In this document: positions 34,350 through 47,399 of the stretch, piece by piece
Numbering within the stretch: position 1 is the stretch's first letter
Layout: the number at the start of each line of letters is the position of its first letter
Origin: Lojkania enalia
Taxonomy: Eukaryota > Ascomycota > Dothideomycetes > Pleosporales
Reading direction: 5' to 3'
Length of the DNA stretch: 64,000 nucleotides
Assembly: GCA_010094045.1 (NCBI GenBank)
Contig: ML986597.1
Coordinates: 1-64,000 of the forward strand
Position numbers and translations under genes: made by a program
Notes under the pieces: model-generated
Database searches by the model: none
Told to the model about the DNA's origin: nothing
The model's input: only the letters and a program-made list of their open reading frames with translations

Positions 34350-37300
34350 TATCTAAAAAGAAGATACTTAATACTCCTAGTAATTAGGAGGATTAGCTTA
34401 AGTAGCGTAAACTAACAGCTAGTAGGCTGAGGGTATAGGAATATTTAGATCTAAGCGTACCTCCTAAAGAGGTTAAAATCTATAGGCTAGAACCTCCCCT
34501 CCTTAATATAGGTGAGTTCCGGACCCCGAAGATAAATCTAGAAGGGGAAATAGAAAGATACCCCTCTAGTAGAGTTATATATAAGGAGATGACCTTAATA
34601 TAAATAACAGATTGGAACTGGGCAAGAAACTAGTATAACTAATAGAGGAAGGATTAGATTAAGATTAACAACGCTCTCCGTACTATATATAGCGATATCT
34701 TAACGATAATATCGCCTTAATATAAAGCAATACTTAGCAACAATATAACTAGCTATAAGATTCTTAGAATCTTATAGGAAAAGTTAGCGCCTATTATCGA
34801 GTCGAGGGAGTAACTAATCTAGAAGGAATATTAAGCTCTCCTTAAGTACCCAACCGATAGAGAGGTAGAGAAGTAGCTAAATTAGTAGAATCAGGTAATC
34901 CGTTATACTAAGGCTGCTAGCTTAGCAGAAGTTTAGGGCCTTAGAGTAGAAAAGGATTTTCTTCTAACGGTTGTTAAGAAAGATAAGGTGTGGGCGCTAA
35001 TCTATATAGTACCGATTAACGCTAAAAATGAGCCAGGTGGGATTAATTAACTAATTCCTATAATTAAACAATTAGTATACTAATATACTAATTACTATAG
35101 ATATTTTAATCTATAGAAGGCGCTCGGCTCGTTCGCAGCTTTACGATATCTATTAATTTCTTAAGTAAATTCTAATAGTGCTGCGCAGTAGCTTTAAGAA
35201 AAATCTAGTTCGCGATCGTGTACTCTACTACTCTACTTCTATAAGAAGCGGTACTTCTAGAGTAATTGCGAGTACGTAAACGAATCGATTAGGCTACTAA
35301 ACTGGGTACTAGATTAGGAAATACTAAAAGCCTGAGATGATATCTTAAATAGAAATAACTAGGGGAAAAAGAATACCCTAAAGGTAAATATAGAAAAATA
35401 TAAGAAGTTAAAATCCTCGTTTAATAGTAAGGCCTCTATAAAAGCTATTAGCCTCTAGGGAAATACCCAGGTGATTTAAAGGGGCAATTTTTCAGCGAGT
35501 ACTACCCCTAAGAAAGAAGATACTAGTATCCTAAATCGGTAGATACTTAATCTAGATTCTAATATCTATATATACAACTCTAAGGCTTTTAGTTAGTAGA
35601 CTACTTAGATGGTAAATTCTAAAGATAAAATTGCTGCGGGAGGTAGTATATACCCTATATTAGAATAGGGTACTATTGTAATTATAATTAATTCTCCTAC
35701 GGGCCTGAGGGATATTAAGCTAATAGAAGTTGCTTACGTCCCTTAGTTGCTAACTAATATAATAGCCCTGATTAGAAATAGAAAATAGAGTATCTAGTTC
35801 GACTTAGGCAGAGATTACCTTTACTAGTATAATTACTATAATATTGTTTGTTATTTAGAGTTGTTTAACAGCTACTAGCTACTAGATATAAACCTAGTAA
35901 AAAGGTCTCTACTCGATTCGCTTTCCGGATATAAGATAGTTGCAGTAATTAAGGAAAAGCTCTTCTATCGCCAGCGACTAATATAAATTGTTTCTTTAGC
36001 TGAAGTATACTAATTATTAGGCTACCTAGGTAGAGATTTAGTATTAGCCCTGCCTTAAGCAGCTGAGAGTATCTAGTTGAGTAATTAGGAAGTACTAGTA
36101 TAGCGAGATTGCTAGATATATATATAAGCGAAGTTATTATAGTAGATTAGCCGGCGTAGTTAGCTTCACCTAGCTACTAAACTATTTAAGAGAATCGCGA
36201 TTGATATTATACAACTTTAGAAGGACTGCGAGAGGTGTTATAATAGTAAGAGATACCTATTTTATGCAGTTAATTAGGTGTTCTAGTAGTATAAGGGATT
36301 TATAATATATAATTAGTTAAAATCTACCCTCGTAAAAGCCTTTAAAATACTATTAGCAAAAATTGAATAATAGTATAAAAGAAAGATCGTATATATTTAT
36401 ATAGATAATAACTTAAGCTTCTTAGAACTTATAGAAGTATTACTTAATTAAAGAATTGCAATTAAAGCTTGCGCGCCTCGTATACCTAAGTAGAATAGTC
36501 TAGCGGAGTAAGTAGAATACTAAATTATGACCCGCGCGCGCGCTCTCGTGATAGAAGGTAATATCTCTAATAAATACGCTAACAAATTAGCTTATACAGC
36601 GATATACCTACTTAATAGGACGCTGATTATAAGCCTTTAATTTAAAACCCTATATAAGGCCGTTTTTAGCTATAAACTGTCTCTTGCTCACCTTTAGGTT
36701 ATAGGATCGCGAGTATACGTTTTGGATAAAACTCTATTAAGAGGCGATAAACTGGTATTATAGGTACTAATCGGGAAACTCTTGCGATATAGGAGTACGA
36801 ATATATACCGAATACTAATTCCGAAACTAAAACGGGTATTTAATACCAGGGATGTTGTATTTGGCGATATTATATCTAGTAAGGAGGAGGAATATCCGCC
36901 AAAAGAATCCTTAGAGAAGATTCTTTTTTAAATTAACGATATTGAGAGCTCTATTAATAGTAGCAACGATAAAACGATTAAAGTTGTAGAAGCGATCTAC
37001 GAGGATCGGCTGCCTAATTAAGATATCTCTACTAAGTCAGTAGGCAATTTAATTAGTAAGAAGGCTTATTAGTAGGAGAATACTATTTTTAAAGAACAAA
37101 TCGACGATATTACTAGTAATTAGGGACTCCTAACGCTAGAATTAACACCAGTACTAGTACTAAGAAATCAGGATACCCCTGTAGCGCTGCTAGTAGATAG
37201 TAAAGATACTGCGTTTAGCGATAATTTGCTATAAAGATAGCAACTATCACCTCCTTATACTTCTATACTCTTAAGAAGAACAAATAATACCCTGCGGAGG

Positions 37301-39110
37301 GAAGAAATTAGTAGCTAAATATCGAGGGATAATATAATCTAGGGAGGTAGGTCTTTACACAGCCGCAGGCCGCTTTAGTTATACTTTACTACCTTTGCAG
37401 TACTGTCTAATAGCGAGCTAATACTGGCAAATTATATAAAGGAAACTCGTACTATTAGAAAATATTATCGCAATCAACTTCTACTAGAACTAAAGTACTA
37501 TAAGGATCTAAAGAATTACTCTTTCGGTACTAGCTTCTATAAGGCCTATCGCGCTAAGTTATAGAAGTAGGAGGATATAGATATCTAGTAAAAGGTAATA
37601 ATCCTCTAAGACTCTACTAAAATTCTTCTAGTAATGTGGGTATTCGTATATAAATTTAATAAGGACGGTTTTCTATACAAATTTAAGACTAGATTAGTCG
37701 TATGCAGCGATCTACAATCTTAATAGGGAGATATTTATACTACTATACTAGCTGCACGAACCTTTCGCTTTCTAATATTAATTGCAACTTATTTTAAACT
37801 TAATATATACCAGTTTGATGTCGTTAACGTGTTCTTTAACTACCGATTAGATAGGTTAATATATATTTATATACTAGAAGGTTTCGTATATAAGTATAGA
37901 AAATATCTACAACTATAGAAAGTTATATATAGCCTTAAGGATGCTCCAAAACTTTGGTATTATAAGCTAGATAGGACTCTAAGGTAATTAGGCCTTAAAA
38001 TAGTACTAGGAATATCTTACTTATACGTAAACGACAAGCTAATCGTCTTTTTTTATATTAATAATATCGTAATCCTAGTTTACCTATTAAATATCTCTAC
38101 TAAGCAGAAATTTGAATCGTAATTAAGTAATAAATACGAACTTCGATCCCTCGGAAATCTAAATTAGTTTCTAGGAGTTCGAGTCGTATATAATATACAG
38201 TAGTATAAGACCTAGCTGCTATAAGACTTATTTATTAATAAGGTAGCAGCGCGATTTAATATTACGGTTAATAAGAAGGCGCTGAGTACGCCTCTATACG
38301 AGAATATACTGCTAGCTGCTACTAAGAAATCCTCTAATAGGATATCTTACTACTAACAACTAATTAGTTATCTAGCCTAGATTGTAGTTTTTATACGCTT
38401 TAATATCGCGTGAGCATACTTAATGTTATTATAATACTTTTAGAATTCTAGCAATTATTATATTAATACTGCCTTAAGGGTATAGCAATATCTAATTAAT
38501 ACGAAGTACTTAGCAATTATAGTAATAGCTGATAATATATAAAACACCTCTACTATCAGCTAGAGTAGTAATACTAATTATATTAACCCCGTAGAGTAAT
38601 TACTATTCTATAGTATATCTAATACAGCCTTCGGCGATAATCCTAATACTCGTCGAAGTTCCTACAGCTATATATTTCAACTTTTTAGAATGCTAATCGA
38701 TTGAAAAGCCTTAATTCAGCATACGGTTATAAAATCGACTACTGAGGCAGAATTATTAGCACTATTAGTCGCCGGATTAGAAATAGAGTAGTAGTAGAAG
38801 GCCTTCGCTTTACTGCGCTTCTATATTAATACGCAACTAGTACTACTTTATAATAATTAACAAATAGTAGATATCGTAAATAAGCTATCTAAGCGTTTTA
38901 ATACCAAACTTCGCTATATGGATATATACTAGCACTGGCTACGTTAAGAAGTAGTAGAGCAGAGACTTACAATCAGTTAGCAACCAACAAATCTAATGCT
39001 AGCCGACGGCCTTACAAAAGTTCTGCAGCCGCAACAATACTAAAGGTTTATTAAGCAACTGAAAATGGAAGATATTTCAGCTAGAATCGAATCTTAGGAA
39101 TTTCTATCAG
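34350..39110 (+). pseudogene. Copia-1 gag-pol remnant
   Basis: Copia domain order: gag, then protease near 35,540-35,570 (LDSNIYIYNSKAF, where an aspartic DSG-type motif is expected). Next come GAG-pre-integrase and integrase (about 36,130-36,620), then reverse transcriptase about 37,640-38,100 (FYINNIV in place of YVDD). RNase H ends near 39,000 (STTEAELLAL, about 38,740). It is interrupted by many TAG/TAA codons. Confidence 0.88.
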
Positions 39111-39314
39111 CTAAATAAATCGATTACTAATAAGAATCTTAGAGGGTAATTAAAAATTGATTATAACTCACCCTATATCACATCAAATTGATATTTCTGC
39201 AAGCGTACTTAGCTCTACTACTAGTTACTCTATACAATTTACCTCTTTTAGTATAGTATCTACCTTCATTTTTTTCGACGCAGCTTCTCCTTCGCAGTTA
39301 AAGCTGGGGGGGTG

Positions 39315-39518
39315 TATTATAGGGATTTTCGGCTAGTCTGCCGAGCTGTATTAGATATTAACGTACGATATCACGGTCGATATCACGCCGGATATTACGC
39401 TGGATATCAGCTAATATACCCCTTTTTTATGTACATAAATATGGCCCGCTGGCCATCTTTAATCAAGCAGTTCAGCTCCTTATCTCCCTCCCTGAGATAA
39501 GATTCGCCTCTTACTACA
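39315..39518 (+). repeat. Copia-1 3' LTR (204 bp)
   Basis: Collinear with the 5' LTR, followed by the TSD aataa. A short open frame across it is not a gene. Confidence 0.92.
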
Positions 39519-42282
39519 AATAATATATTAAGACTATACTTTAATATATTCTATACTACCTATATTAATAATATTCTAATATTTAGTAAAAATTTAAAGG
39601 ATTATAAGTAGTATATTTAACTAGTTCTTAAAGTCTTAAAAGCAAATAGTCTATAGCTTAATATAGATAAGTATAAGTTCTACTAGTTAGAAGTAACCTA
39701 CCTAGGGTATATAATTACTATAGAAAGGATTTATATAGATTAAAGGAAGTTAGAAATAATTGTTAACTAGAAATACTCTAAGAATATAAAAGATATTTAA
39801 GTCTTTATAGGCTTCGCGAACTTCTACTAATAATTTATTAGTAACTTCTTATAAAAAGTCTCCCTTTTAGTAGCCTTAACTAAGAAGAATACTCGATTTA
39901 ACTAGAATAATAGCTATTAATATTCCTTCGACTATTTAAAGAATGCCTTTATCACTATATTAATTCTCTAATACTTTAACCCTAAACTACTAATAGTAGT
40001 AGAAGCTAATATATCTAACTTTATAATAGCTAGTATACTATCCTAGAAAGGTGCTAATAGTAAACTAAAACTTATTACCTACTTCTCTAAGTATATAAAC
40101 TCTACTAAAGGTAACTATAAAATATATAATAAGAAGCTACTTACGATTATCTAATATTTTAAGTAATAGAGGCCCGAATTAGAAGGTATAGTATTTTTTA
40201 TAAAGGTGCTAAATAATTATAAGAACTTATAGTACTTTATAATAATAAAGTAGTTAAACTACTAGTAGGCTTATTAATTAAATTATCTATTAAGGTTTAA
40301 CTTTAGTATTATATACTAACTCGAAAAACTTAGAGAGAAGTTTAATATCTTAATTTAAAGGTTATAAGATAAATTTATATAAAAAAAAGCTTATAGAGGT
40401 TATTAATAGATATTACTTTATCCTAAACTATTCTAATAGATAGAAATAGGCTAATTAATTATAGAGATTATCGACGAAAAATACCTAAATAATAATCTAA
40501 TCTAAGATATTTTAAAGCTATTAAAAGAAGGAGCCTATTAATTTAAGTTTCTAACTCTAGCTAACTATAAAGAGTATAATAACTAACTATACTACTAAAA
40601 TCGACTTATAGTACTAGACTATAATAAGCTAAAGCTTAAACTATTATAAGCTATCTATAACTTACTATTTAATAGATACCCTAGTTAAGAAAAGACTTTA
40701 AAACTACTCTAGCACGAGTACTATTAGTTAAGAATATTCGACTTAGTATAATAATATATAGGCTATTATTATATATACTAAAGAAGTAAGACTTTTAGAG
40801 AGAAGTATTATAGATTACTAAAACTATTATCTATACCTAAACGAAGGTTTTAAAATATTTCTATAGATTTTATAACTAATCTACTAGAATTAGAAGGTTA
40901 TACGAATATTATAGTAGTAGTTAATAGGCTTAGTAAGTATAGATACCTAATACTATACGTAAGAATCGAAGCTCCTAATATTATCTAACTATTCTATTAC
41001 TATATATAGGTTTACTATAGACTACTATATACTATTATATCCGACTATAGAATATAATTTATCTTTACCTTCTATTAAGAGCTTTATAGATAGCTATAAA
41101 TTAATATATATATATTAACTAGTTTCTATCTAAAGACTAATAGCTAAATAGAAAATACTAATATAGTAATAGAATAAAATAAGTTTTCTAAACTTATACT
41201 AGCTGTAAATAAGATAACTAGGTTAAATAGCTACTAATAGTATAGTTTAAAGTAAATAATATAGTATCTAAATTAATAAAAGTTTCTCTATTTCTAGCCT
41301 ACTTTAACTAGTACCTTTAAATAGGCTTCGAGCTGCTTATAGGAATCTATTAACTATTAAAGTAGTCTCTAATAGCTTAGAAAGCTAATAGACTAGTTAA
41401 TAAAATAAAGAATATTATAGAGTATATTAGAGAAGAACTTACCTAGGTATAAGTATTTTAATAAAAGTATACTAACTATAAGCACGTACTAGCCTCTAAC
41501 TACTAGATTAGTAATCTAGTCTAGCTAGACGCTAGAAATATACGTATATAAAGACCGTTAAAAAGTTTAACTAGAAGAATATAGGCCCCTATAAGGTTAT
41601 TGTAAAAGTATTCTTATACGCTTATAGATTAAAACTACTTAAATCGGCTAAAATATATCCTATATTCTATATATTACTATTATAGTTAGTATTTAAGTTA
41701 TCTAACTATTTATTTAGTTAATAAGTATATAACCCTAAACCTATTAAAATTAATAGAAAACTAGAATACCTTATTAAGTAAATAGAAGACCTCTACTATA
41801 ATTAATAGAGATGCCGGTATAAATATCTAATTAAGTAGACTAGCTATTATAACCTAGAATAGTACCTAGCTAGTAATTTTGCTAAGATAACTGCTGTAAA
41901 AGATTACTACGCTAGAAATTTAAATAAATAAAACCCGAATATAAAATTATATCTAGAATCTTAATTAGGCGCTAGAATCTAATCTAAATATATTCCTAAA
42001 CGCTTATAATAATACTACTACTAATTCTTAATATAGTACTATTATATAAATTAAACTAATCTAATCTTTAATATAATACTACTATTAACTATTAGTCGCG
42101 CTAATATATATATAATCTAGCCTAATCCCTAGCATAGTACTATTATTTAATAATAACTAATTATACTAATATATTTATAACTTTAACTAATACTAGTATT
42201 AATAACTACTACTTGATTATAAATAACCTAAATATAATATAAAGACCTAACTTATAGAAGCTTATAATTAAGAAGAGGGTAC

Positions 42283-42555
42283 TATTATAATAACACCGCG
42301 ATACCTCTATACTTATACTACTCTTACTATAATACCCGAATTAGCTACTAGTAACAGTTATTAGCTGCTAGCTAGAATATAACTAATTTATTATAACTAT
42401 AATAGAGGAAGGTTTTACTAACCCGGCTAGCCTATATAGTAGTATAGATCTAACTTCTATAAAAACCTATATAATATAGATATTTCTATTTTTTATATAA
42501 CGTTTTAATATTTATATATAGTATATAGTAATAGAGTTAACTACTTAAAGTATAA
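42283..42555 (+). repeat. Gypsy-A 3' LTR, truncated by gap
   Basis: First 273 of an expected 303 bp, preceded by gaagagggtac (purine tract). The last 30 bp lie in the unsequenced stretch. Confidence 0.85.
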
Positions 42556-43115
42556 NNNNNNNNNNNNNNNNNNNNNNNNNNNNNNNNNNNNNNNNNNNNN
42601 NNNNNNNNNNNNNNNNNNNNNNNNNNNNNNNNNNNNNNNNNNNNNNNNNNNNNNNNNNNNNNNNNNNNNNNNNNNNNNNNNNNNNNNNNNNNNNNNNNNN
42701 NNNNNNNNNNNNNNNNNNNNNNNNNNNNNNNNNNNNNNNNNNNNNNNNNNNNNNNNNNNNNNNNNNNNNNNNNNNNNNNNNNNNNNNNNNNNNNNNNNNN
42801 NNNNNNNNNNNNNNNNNNNNNNNNNNNNNNNNNNNNNNNNNNNNNNNNNNNNNNNNNNNNNNNNNNNNNNNNNNNNNNNNNNNNNNNNNNNNNNNNNNNN
42901 NNNNNNNNNNNNNNNNNNNNNNNNNNNNNNNNNNNNNNNNNNNNNNNNNNNNNNNNNNNNNNNNNNNNNNNNNNNNNNNNNNNNNNNNNNNNNNNNNNNN
43001 NNNNNNNNNNNNNNNNNNNNNNNNNNNNNNNNNNNNNNNNNNNNNNNNNNNNNNNNNNNNNNNNNNNNNNNNNNNNNNNNNNNNNNNNNNNNNNNNNNNN
43101 NNNNNNNNNNNNNNN
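42556..43115. other. Assembly gap (560 N)
   Basis: Unknown bases. From context it should contain the end of the gypsy-A LTR, its TSD, the remaining about 1.5 kb of pogo-1 copy 3, and the first about 270 bp of copy 4. The true gap is therefore probably longer than 560 bp, or the join is wrong. Confidence 0.9.
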
Positions 43116-43363
43116 AGCTTATAGTAACCGAAAAATAAACAATTATATAATATATTCTTAACCTTAATTAACAAGAATTTATACCCCGGCTATATAAGGT
43201 AGTAGATATAATAGATAAACTATTAGGCGTATATAATAGAATATTTATAAGAAAGAATTAGTTTAAATAATTTATAGCGTATATAAATAAGTTTAAAATA
43301 GCTTTTAATTAAGTAAAAGATTACTAAAGAATAAAATAAGAGAATCTAGAGGTTATTAATATA

Positions 43364-43489
43364 TATTATAGCTAAGCTATTTATAATTAGCTTTTTAATA
43401 GGTTTAAAGATATATATATAATATATCTTATATTTCTAGTTAATAGACGTAGTTTTTCCAACTCTTATTAGAACTAGCTAGTTCTAATA
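43364..43489 (+). repeat. Solo LTR, short form of the copia-3 LTR family
   Basis: 126 bp, with the TSD atata on both sides (43,359-43,363 and 43,490-43,494). The empty site is visible in pogo-1 copy 1 near 28,925. It matches the last 125 bp of the 200-bp copia-3 LTR, showing that the short form moved on its own. Confidence 0.88.
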
Positions 43490-43494
43490 ATATA

Positions 43495-43670
43495 TAATTT
43501 AAACTTATATAAGATATAATTTAAACTTATATAAGATATAATTTAAACTTATATAAGATATAATTTAAACTTATATAAGATATAATTTAAACTTATATAA
43601 GATATAATTTAAACTTATATAAGATATAATTTAAACTTATATAAGATATAATTTAAACTTATATAAGATA
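43495..43670 (+). repeat. 22-bp tandem array, eight identical units
   Basis: The unit taatttaaacttatataaga plus ta is repeated eight times without a visible mismatch. Other pogo-1 copies have a single unit here (for example around 28,932-28,955). The array lies inside copy 4, next to the solo LTR. Confidence 0.93.
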
Positions 43671-44063
43671 TAATTGTAAAATAAAATATATATAATAATA
43701 ATATCTATAACTTTAATAAGATAGGCTTTTAGATAAATATTATTAATATTATAAAGATTATTATAGGTTTAGAATATCATATAAAGCCTACTCTTATATA
43801 GCTAGAAAATTATAAGTAGATTATAATTATCTAGAATATCTATACTACTTATTATAGACGTTTATATATAGTTAGTTAATTATACTTTAAGTAGTTAACT
43901 CTATTACTATATACTATATATAAATATTAAAATATTATATAAAGAATAGAAATATCTATATTATATAGGTTTTTATAGAAGCTAGGTCTATACTACTATA
44001 TAGGCTAGCCGGGTCGGTAAAACCTTCCTCTATTATAGTTAAGACAAGTTAGTTATATTCTAG

Positions 44064-45329
44064 TATTACGGTATCCTTATATTCCTCCTAACACCTATAT
44101 ATAGCGCGCTCGCTTCAGCGTATATACTTTCTTCTTCTCCTTTATCTTCCTACTTACCTCGCGTTCAGCTTACTCCTTAGCTATCCTCTTATATAACACC
44201 TGAGATCTGTACGTAGCATACTATACTAAGCGTTAGATAAGCCTTATCGTCCCTATTTATAGCCTCTCGTAATATTAGGATAGCTCGCCTAGTTATATAA
44301 TAATAGCAGCTAGATAGCTGCTGCGGATCTCTAGATAGAGATTTTTATTATCCCCGTCCGGATTCTTTCTTCCTTCCTAGCGATGTCTAGCCGGAATATT
44401 AGCCTAGTAGCTATCCGGCTGCTCGTACAGCAGCAGTAGTAGAAGCTCTAGAACTAGCTATCGTCCTCTCTTAATATATTATCGTCCTCCCTTAACGCGT
44501 TATCATCCTCTCTCTACTATAGTCTTCGCTTCTTATTCCGCCAGCTTCTTTCTATACTAGTTCCCCGTTCTATTAGTAATATAATAACTATATTAAGCTT
44601 GTTTAGTATATTACTCGTTGTACTAAATACTAGTTTCTATTCTACTAGCTTTTTAAAGAGTTAAACGACTCTCTATTCTATTAGTAATATAACTATATTA
44701 AGTTTATTTAGTATATTATTTATTATACTAGATGCTAGTTCCTATTCCGCCAGCTCTTTAAAGAGTTAAACAACTCCCTGTTCTATTATACTAGACGCTA
44801 GTTCCCCGTTCTATTAGTAATATAATAACTATATTAAGCTTGTTTAGTATATTACTTATTGTACTAGACGCTAGTTTCTATTCCGCCAGCTCCTTAAAGA
44901 GTTAAACAACTCCCCGTTCTATTATACTAAACGCTAGTTCTCTATTCTATTAGTAATACGACAACTATATTAAGCTTGTTTAGTATATTACTTATTATAC
45001 TAGACGCTAGCTAGCTAGAAATAGTTCTACCCTATATAAAACAGATAACTAGTTATACCGGATTCTTATATTATAGCTATAATTGTTAATTGTGGCTACT
45101 TTCTAAAGAGGGGGGTACTATTATAGTATTCTTATATTCCCTCTAATACTTATATATAGCGCGCTCGCTTTAGTATATATACTTTCTTCTTCTTTTTTAT
45201 CTTCCTACTTACCTTACGTTTAGCTTACTCCTTAGCTATCCTCTTATATAACACCTAAGATCTATATATAGTATACTATATTAAATATTAGATAAGCCTT
45301 ATCGTTTCTACTTATAGCCTCTTATAATA
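44064..45329 (+). mobile_element. Non-autonomous LTR element (TRIM/LARD-like)
   Basis: 1,266 bp, with two 211-bp LTRs (44,064-44,274 and 45,119-45,329) and the TSD tctag (44,059-44,063 and 45,330-45,334), inside the gypsy-B LTR. The 844-bp interior has no coding capacity and is largely a tandem repeat. A purine tract (aaagaggggggtac) precedes the second LTR. The LTR tips form the inverted pair TATTACG/CGTAATA. It must use enzymes supplied by another element. Confidence 0.9.
44559..45011 (+). repeat. Tandem repeat inside the non-autonomous LTR element
   Basis: Four degenerate units of about 108-136 bp. Each contains ttctattagtaata (starts 44,568, 44,676, 44,809 and 44,945), a gcttgtttagtatatta segment and a ttaaagagttaaac segment. 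Confidence 0.85.
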
Positions 45330-46910
45330 TCTAGCTAGTAGCTAATAGCTATTACTAGCAGCTAATTTAGGTATTATAGTAAGGGTAGTATAGGTATAGA
45401 GGTATTATAGTATTACTATAATAGTACCCCCCTTTTAGTTATAAATTTTTATAAGTTAGATCTTTATATTATATTTAGGTTATTTATAATTAAGTAGTAG
45501 TTATTAATACTAGTATTAGTTAAAATTATAAGTATATTAGCGTAATTAGTTATTATTATATAATAGTATTATATTAAGGATTAGGTCGGTTCGGTTTATA
45601 TAATAGTACTATACTAGAGATTAGTAGTAGTATTATTACTAGTATTATATTAGTATAGTATTATTATAGACGTTTACGAATATACTTAGATTAGATTTTA
45701 ACGCCCAATTAAAAATCTAGACGTAATATTATATTCGGGTCTTATTTATTTAAATTTCTAGTATAATAATCTTCTACAATAGTTATCTTAGTAAAGTTAC
45801 TAGTCAGGTACTATTCTGGGTTATAATAGCTAGTCTACTTAACTAGATATTTATACTAGCATCTCTATTAGTTATAGTAGAGGTCTTCTATTTACTCGAC
45901 GAGGTATTCTAATTTTCTATTAATCTTAATAGGTTTAGAGTTATATACTAACTAGATAAGTAGTTAAATAACTTAAGTACTAGCTATAACATATTCTACT
46001 ATCGAAGTGGCTAAACTATCGAAGTAGCTACTTTTTCTTAGTATTATAAATACTATATACGAACTATAATAAATCTATAATATAACCTTCTATTAATTTA
46101 ATAAAAAGGTAGAATTAAGCTTATCTTATAGGTATATAAATTAGGCCAGTTTAAAAGCGTGCGACGCGCTGCTATAGCTTTTAATATATAATATTAACAA
46201 CTTTCTACTCAACTTTATAGAATTGTGTTTCGCTCTTATATATAACTAAATTACTAGAAGCTTATAGTAACTGAAGAATAAATAATTGTATAATATATTC
46301 TTAACCTTAATTCGCAAGGATTTACGCTCTAGCTATATAAGGTAGTAGATATAGTAGATAAACTATTAGGCGTATATAGTAGAATACTTATAGGAAAGAA
46401 TTAGCCTAAACGATTTATAGCGCGTATAAATAAGCTTAAAATAGCCTTTAATTAAGTAAAAGATTGTTAAAGAATAAAATAAGAGAATCTAGAAGTTATT
46501 AACATATAGTTTAAGCTCGTATAAAATATAATTATATAATATAGTATATATAATAATAATATCTACAACTTTAATAAGATAGGTTTTTAGATAGGTATTA
46601 TTAGTACTATAAAAATTATTATAGGTTTAAAATATCGTATAAAGTCTACTCTTATATAGTTAAGTAATTGCGAGTAGGTTATAATTATCTAGAGTATTTA
46701 TACTGCTACGTACGCGACCCCGCTATTTATTATCTATAAAAGACGCGTCTATATCTTTATATAGTATAAAGAAGTAGATATACTATATAATTAGAAAATT
46801 TTAGTTTCTAAGAACGGCTGGACAAATAATATGCTTAGTTTTAAGTAGCTAAAGTACTTTAATAAGTATATAAAGATACGTTAGGTAGGATTATATAAGC
46901 TACTTATTTT

Positions 46911-47114
46911 TGTTATGGGGATTTTCGGCTAGTCTGCCGAGCTGTATTAGATATCGACGTACAATATCACGGTCGATATCACGCCGGATATCACGCTAGA
47001 TATCAGCTAATATACCCCTTTTTTATATATATAAATATAGCCCGCTGGCCATCTTCAATCAAGTAGTTCAGCTCCTCATCTCCCTCCCTGAGACAAGATT
47101 CGCCTCTTACTACA
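46911..47114 (+). repeat. Copia-2 5' LTR (204 bp)
   Basis: Retains the canonical TG...CA ends that are RIP-altered in copia-1. Contains the GATATC 12-bp repeat set. Confidence 0.93.
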
Positions 47115-47125
47115 GTTATAAGCCC
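47115..47125 (+). promoter_or_regulatory. Copia-2 primer-binding site
   Basis: gttataagccc, identical to the sites in copia-1 and copia-3, immediately after the LTR. Confidence 0.65.
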
Positions 47126-47399
47126 GGTTACCGCACTAAAATAGCTGCAACTTAATTTATATATTACGATCAATATCGCTCCTTTTTTGTTTAGTATCGC
47201 AATATCGCGATATTATCATTATTATCGTTTACCAACGATTTTTTTGGGCACTCAACCATCAGAATTACGTGTAAATTCTACACTTTATAAGCCTATTAAT
47301 ACGCTGTATCGTGTTTAAGGCTATTTTATTCTCTAGTATCGATATATCCTAGTATATTTCTAGTGTTGCAACGGTTATACACTCCTCTATAGCTATATC

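Larger units (their letters stand above)
33865..39518 (+). mobile_element. Copia-1: complete Ty1/copia retrotransposon
   Basis: 5,654 bp, with 204-bp LTRs at 33,865-34,068 and 39,315-39,518 and the TSD aataa (33,860-33,864 and 39,519-39,523). It lies within the reverse-transcriptase region of gypsy-A. A purine tract (gctgggggggt, about 39,303-39,313) precedes the 3' LTR. Copy 2 at 46,911 has exactly the same length. Confidence 0.95.
31260..42200 (+). pseudogene. Gypsy-A gag-pol remnant, split by copia-1
   Basis: A gag region (about 31,300-32,260) is followed by a protease-like region. Reverse transcriptase starts about 33,500 and is cut at 33,864, resuming at 39,524. The catalytic box YINN (originally YIDD) is just downstream at about 39,560. 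RNase H runs about 39,950-40,300 and integrase about 40,650-41,500. In-frame stops are numerous. Confidence 0.82.
30932..42555 (+). mobile_element. Gypsy-A: Ty3/gypsy retrotransposon, interrupted by copia-1
   Basis: 5' LTR at 30,932-31,234 (303 bp). The 3' LTR starts at 42,283 and runs into the gap, with a predicted end near 42,585. Without copia-1 (5,654 bp plus 5-bp TSD) the element is about 6.0 kb. Polarity is +, with gag, protease, reverse transcriptase, RNase H and integrase in Ty3/gypsy order. No chromodomain was recognised. Confidence 0.88.
43116..43844 (+). mobile_element. Pogo-1 copy 4, first visible segment
   Basis: Matches pogo-1 from about its 267th base. It overlaps the part already present in copy 3 (30,853-30,931) but with different RIP changes, so it is a separate copy. 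It is interrupted by a solo LTR (43,364), an expanded 22-bp array (43,495) and gypsy-B (43,850). It resumes at 59,085. Confidence 0.8.

Noticed and set aside
42545..43174. 209-codon open frame across the N gap
   Set aside because: Almost all of it is unknown bases; not a gene.
43495..43670. CRISPR-like array
   Set aside because: Units are contiguous with no spacers and derive from a transposon sequence in a fungal context.
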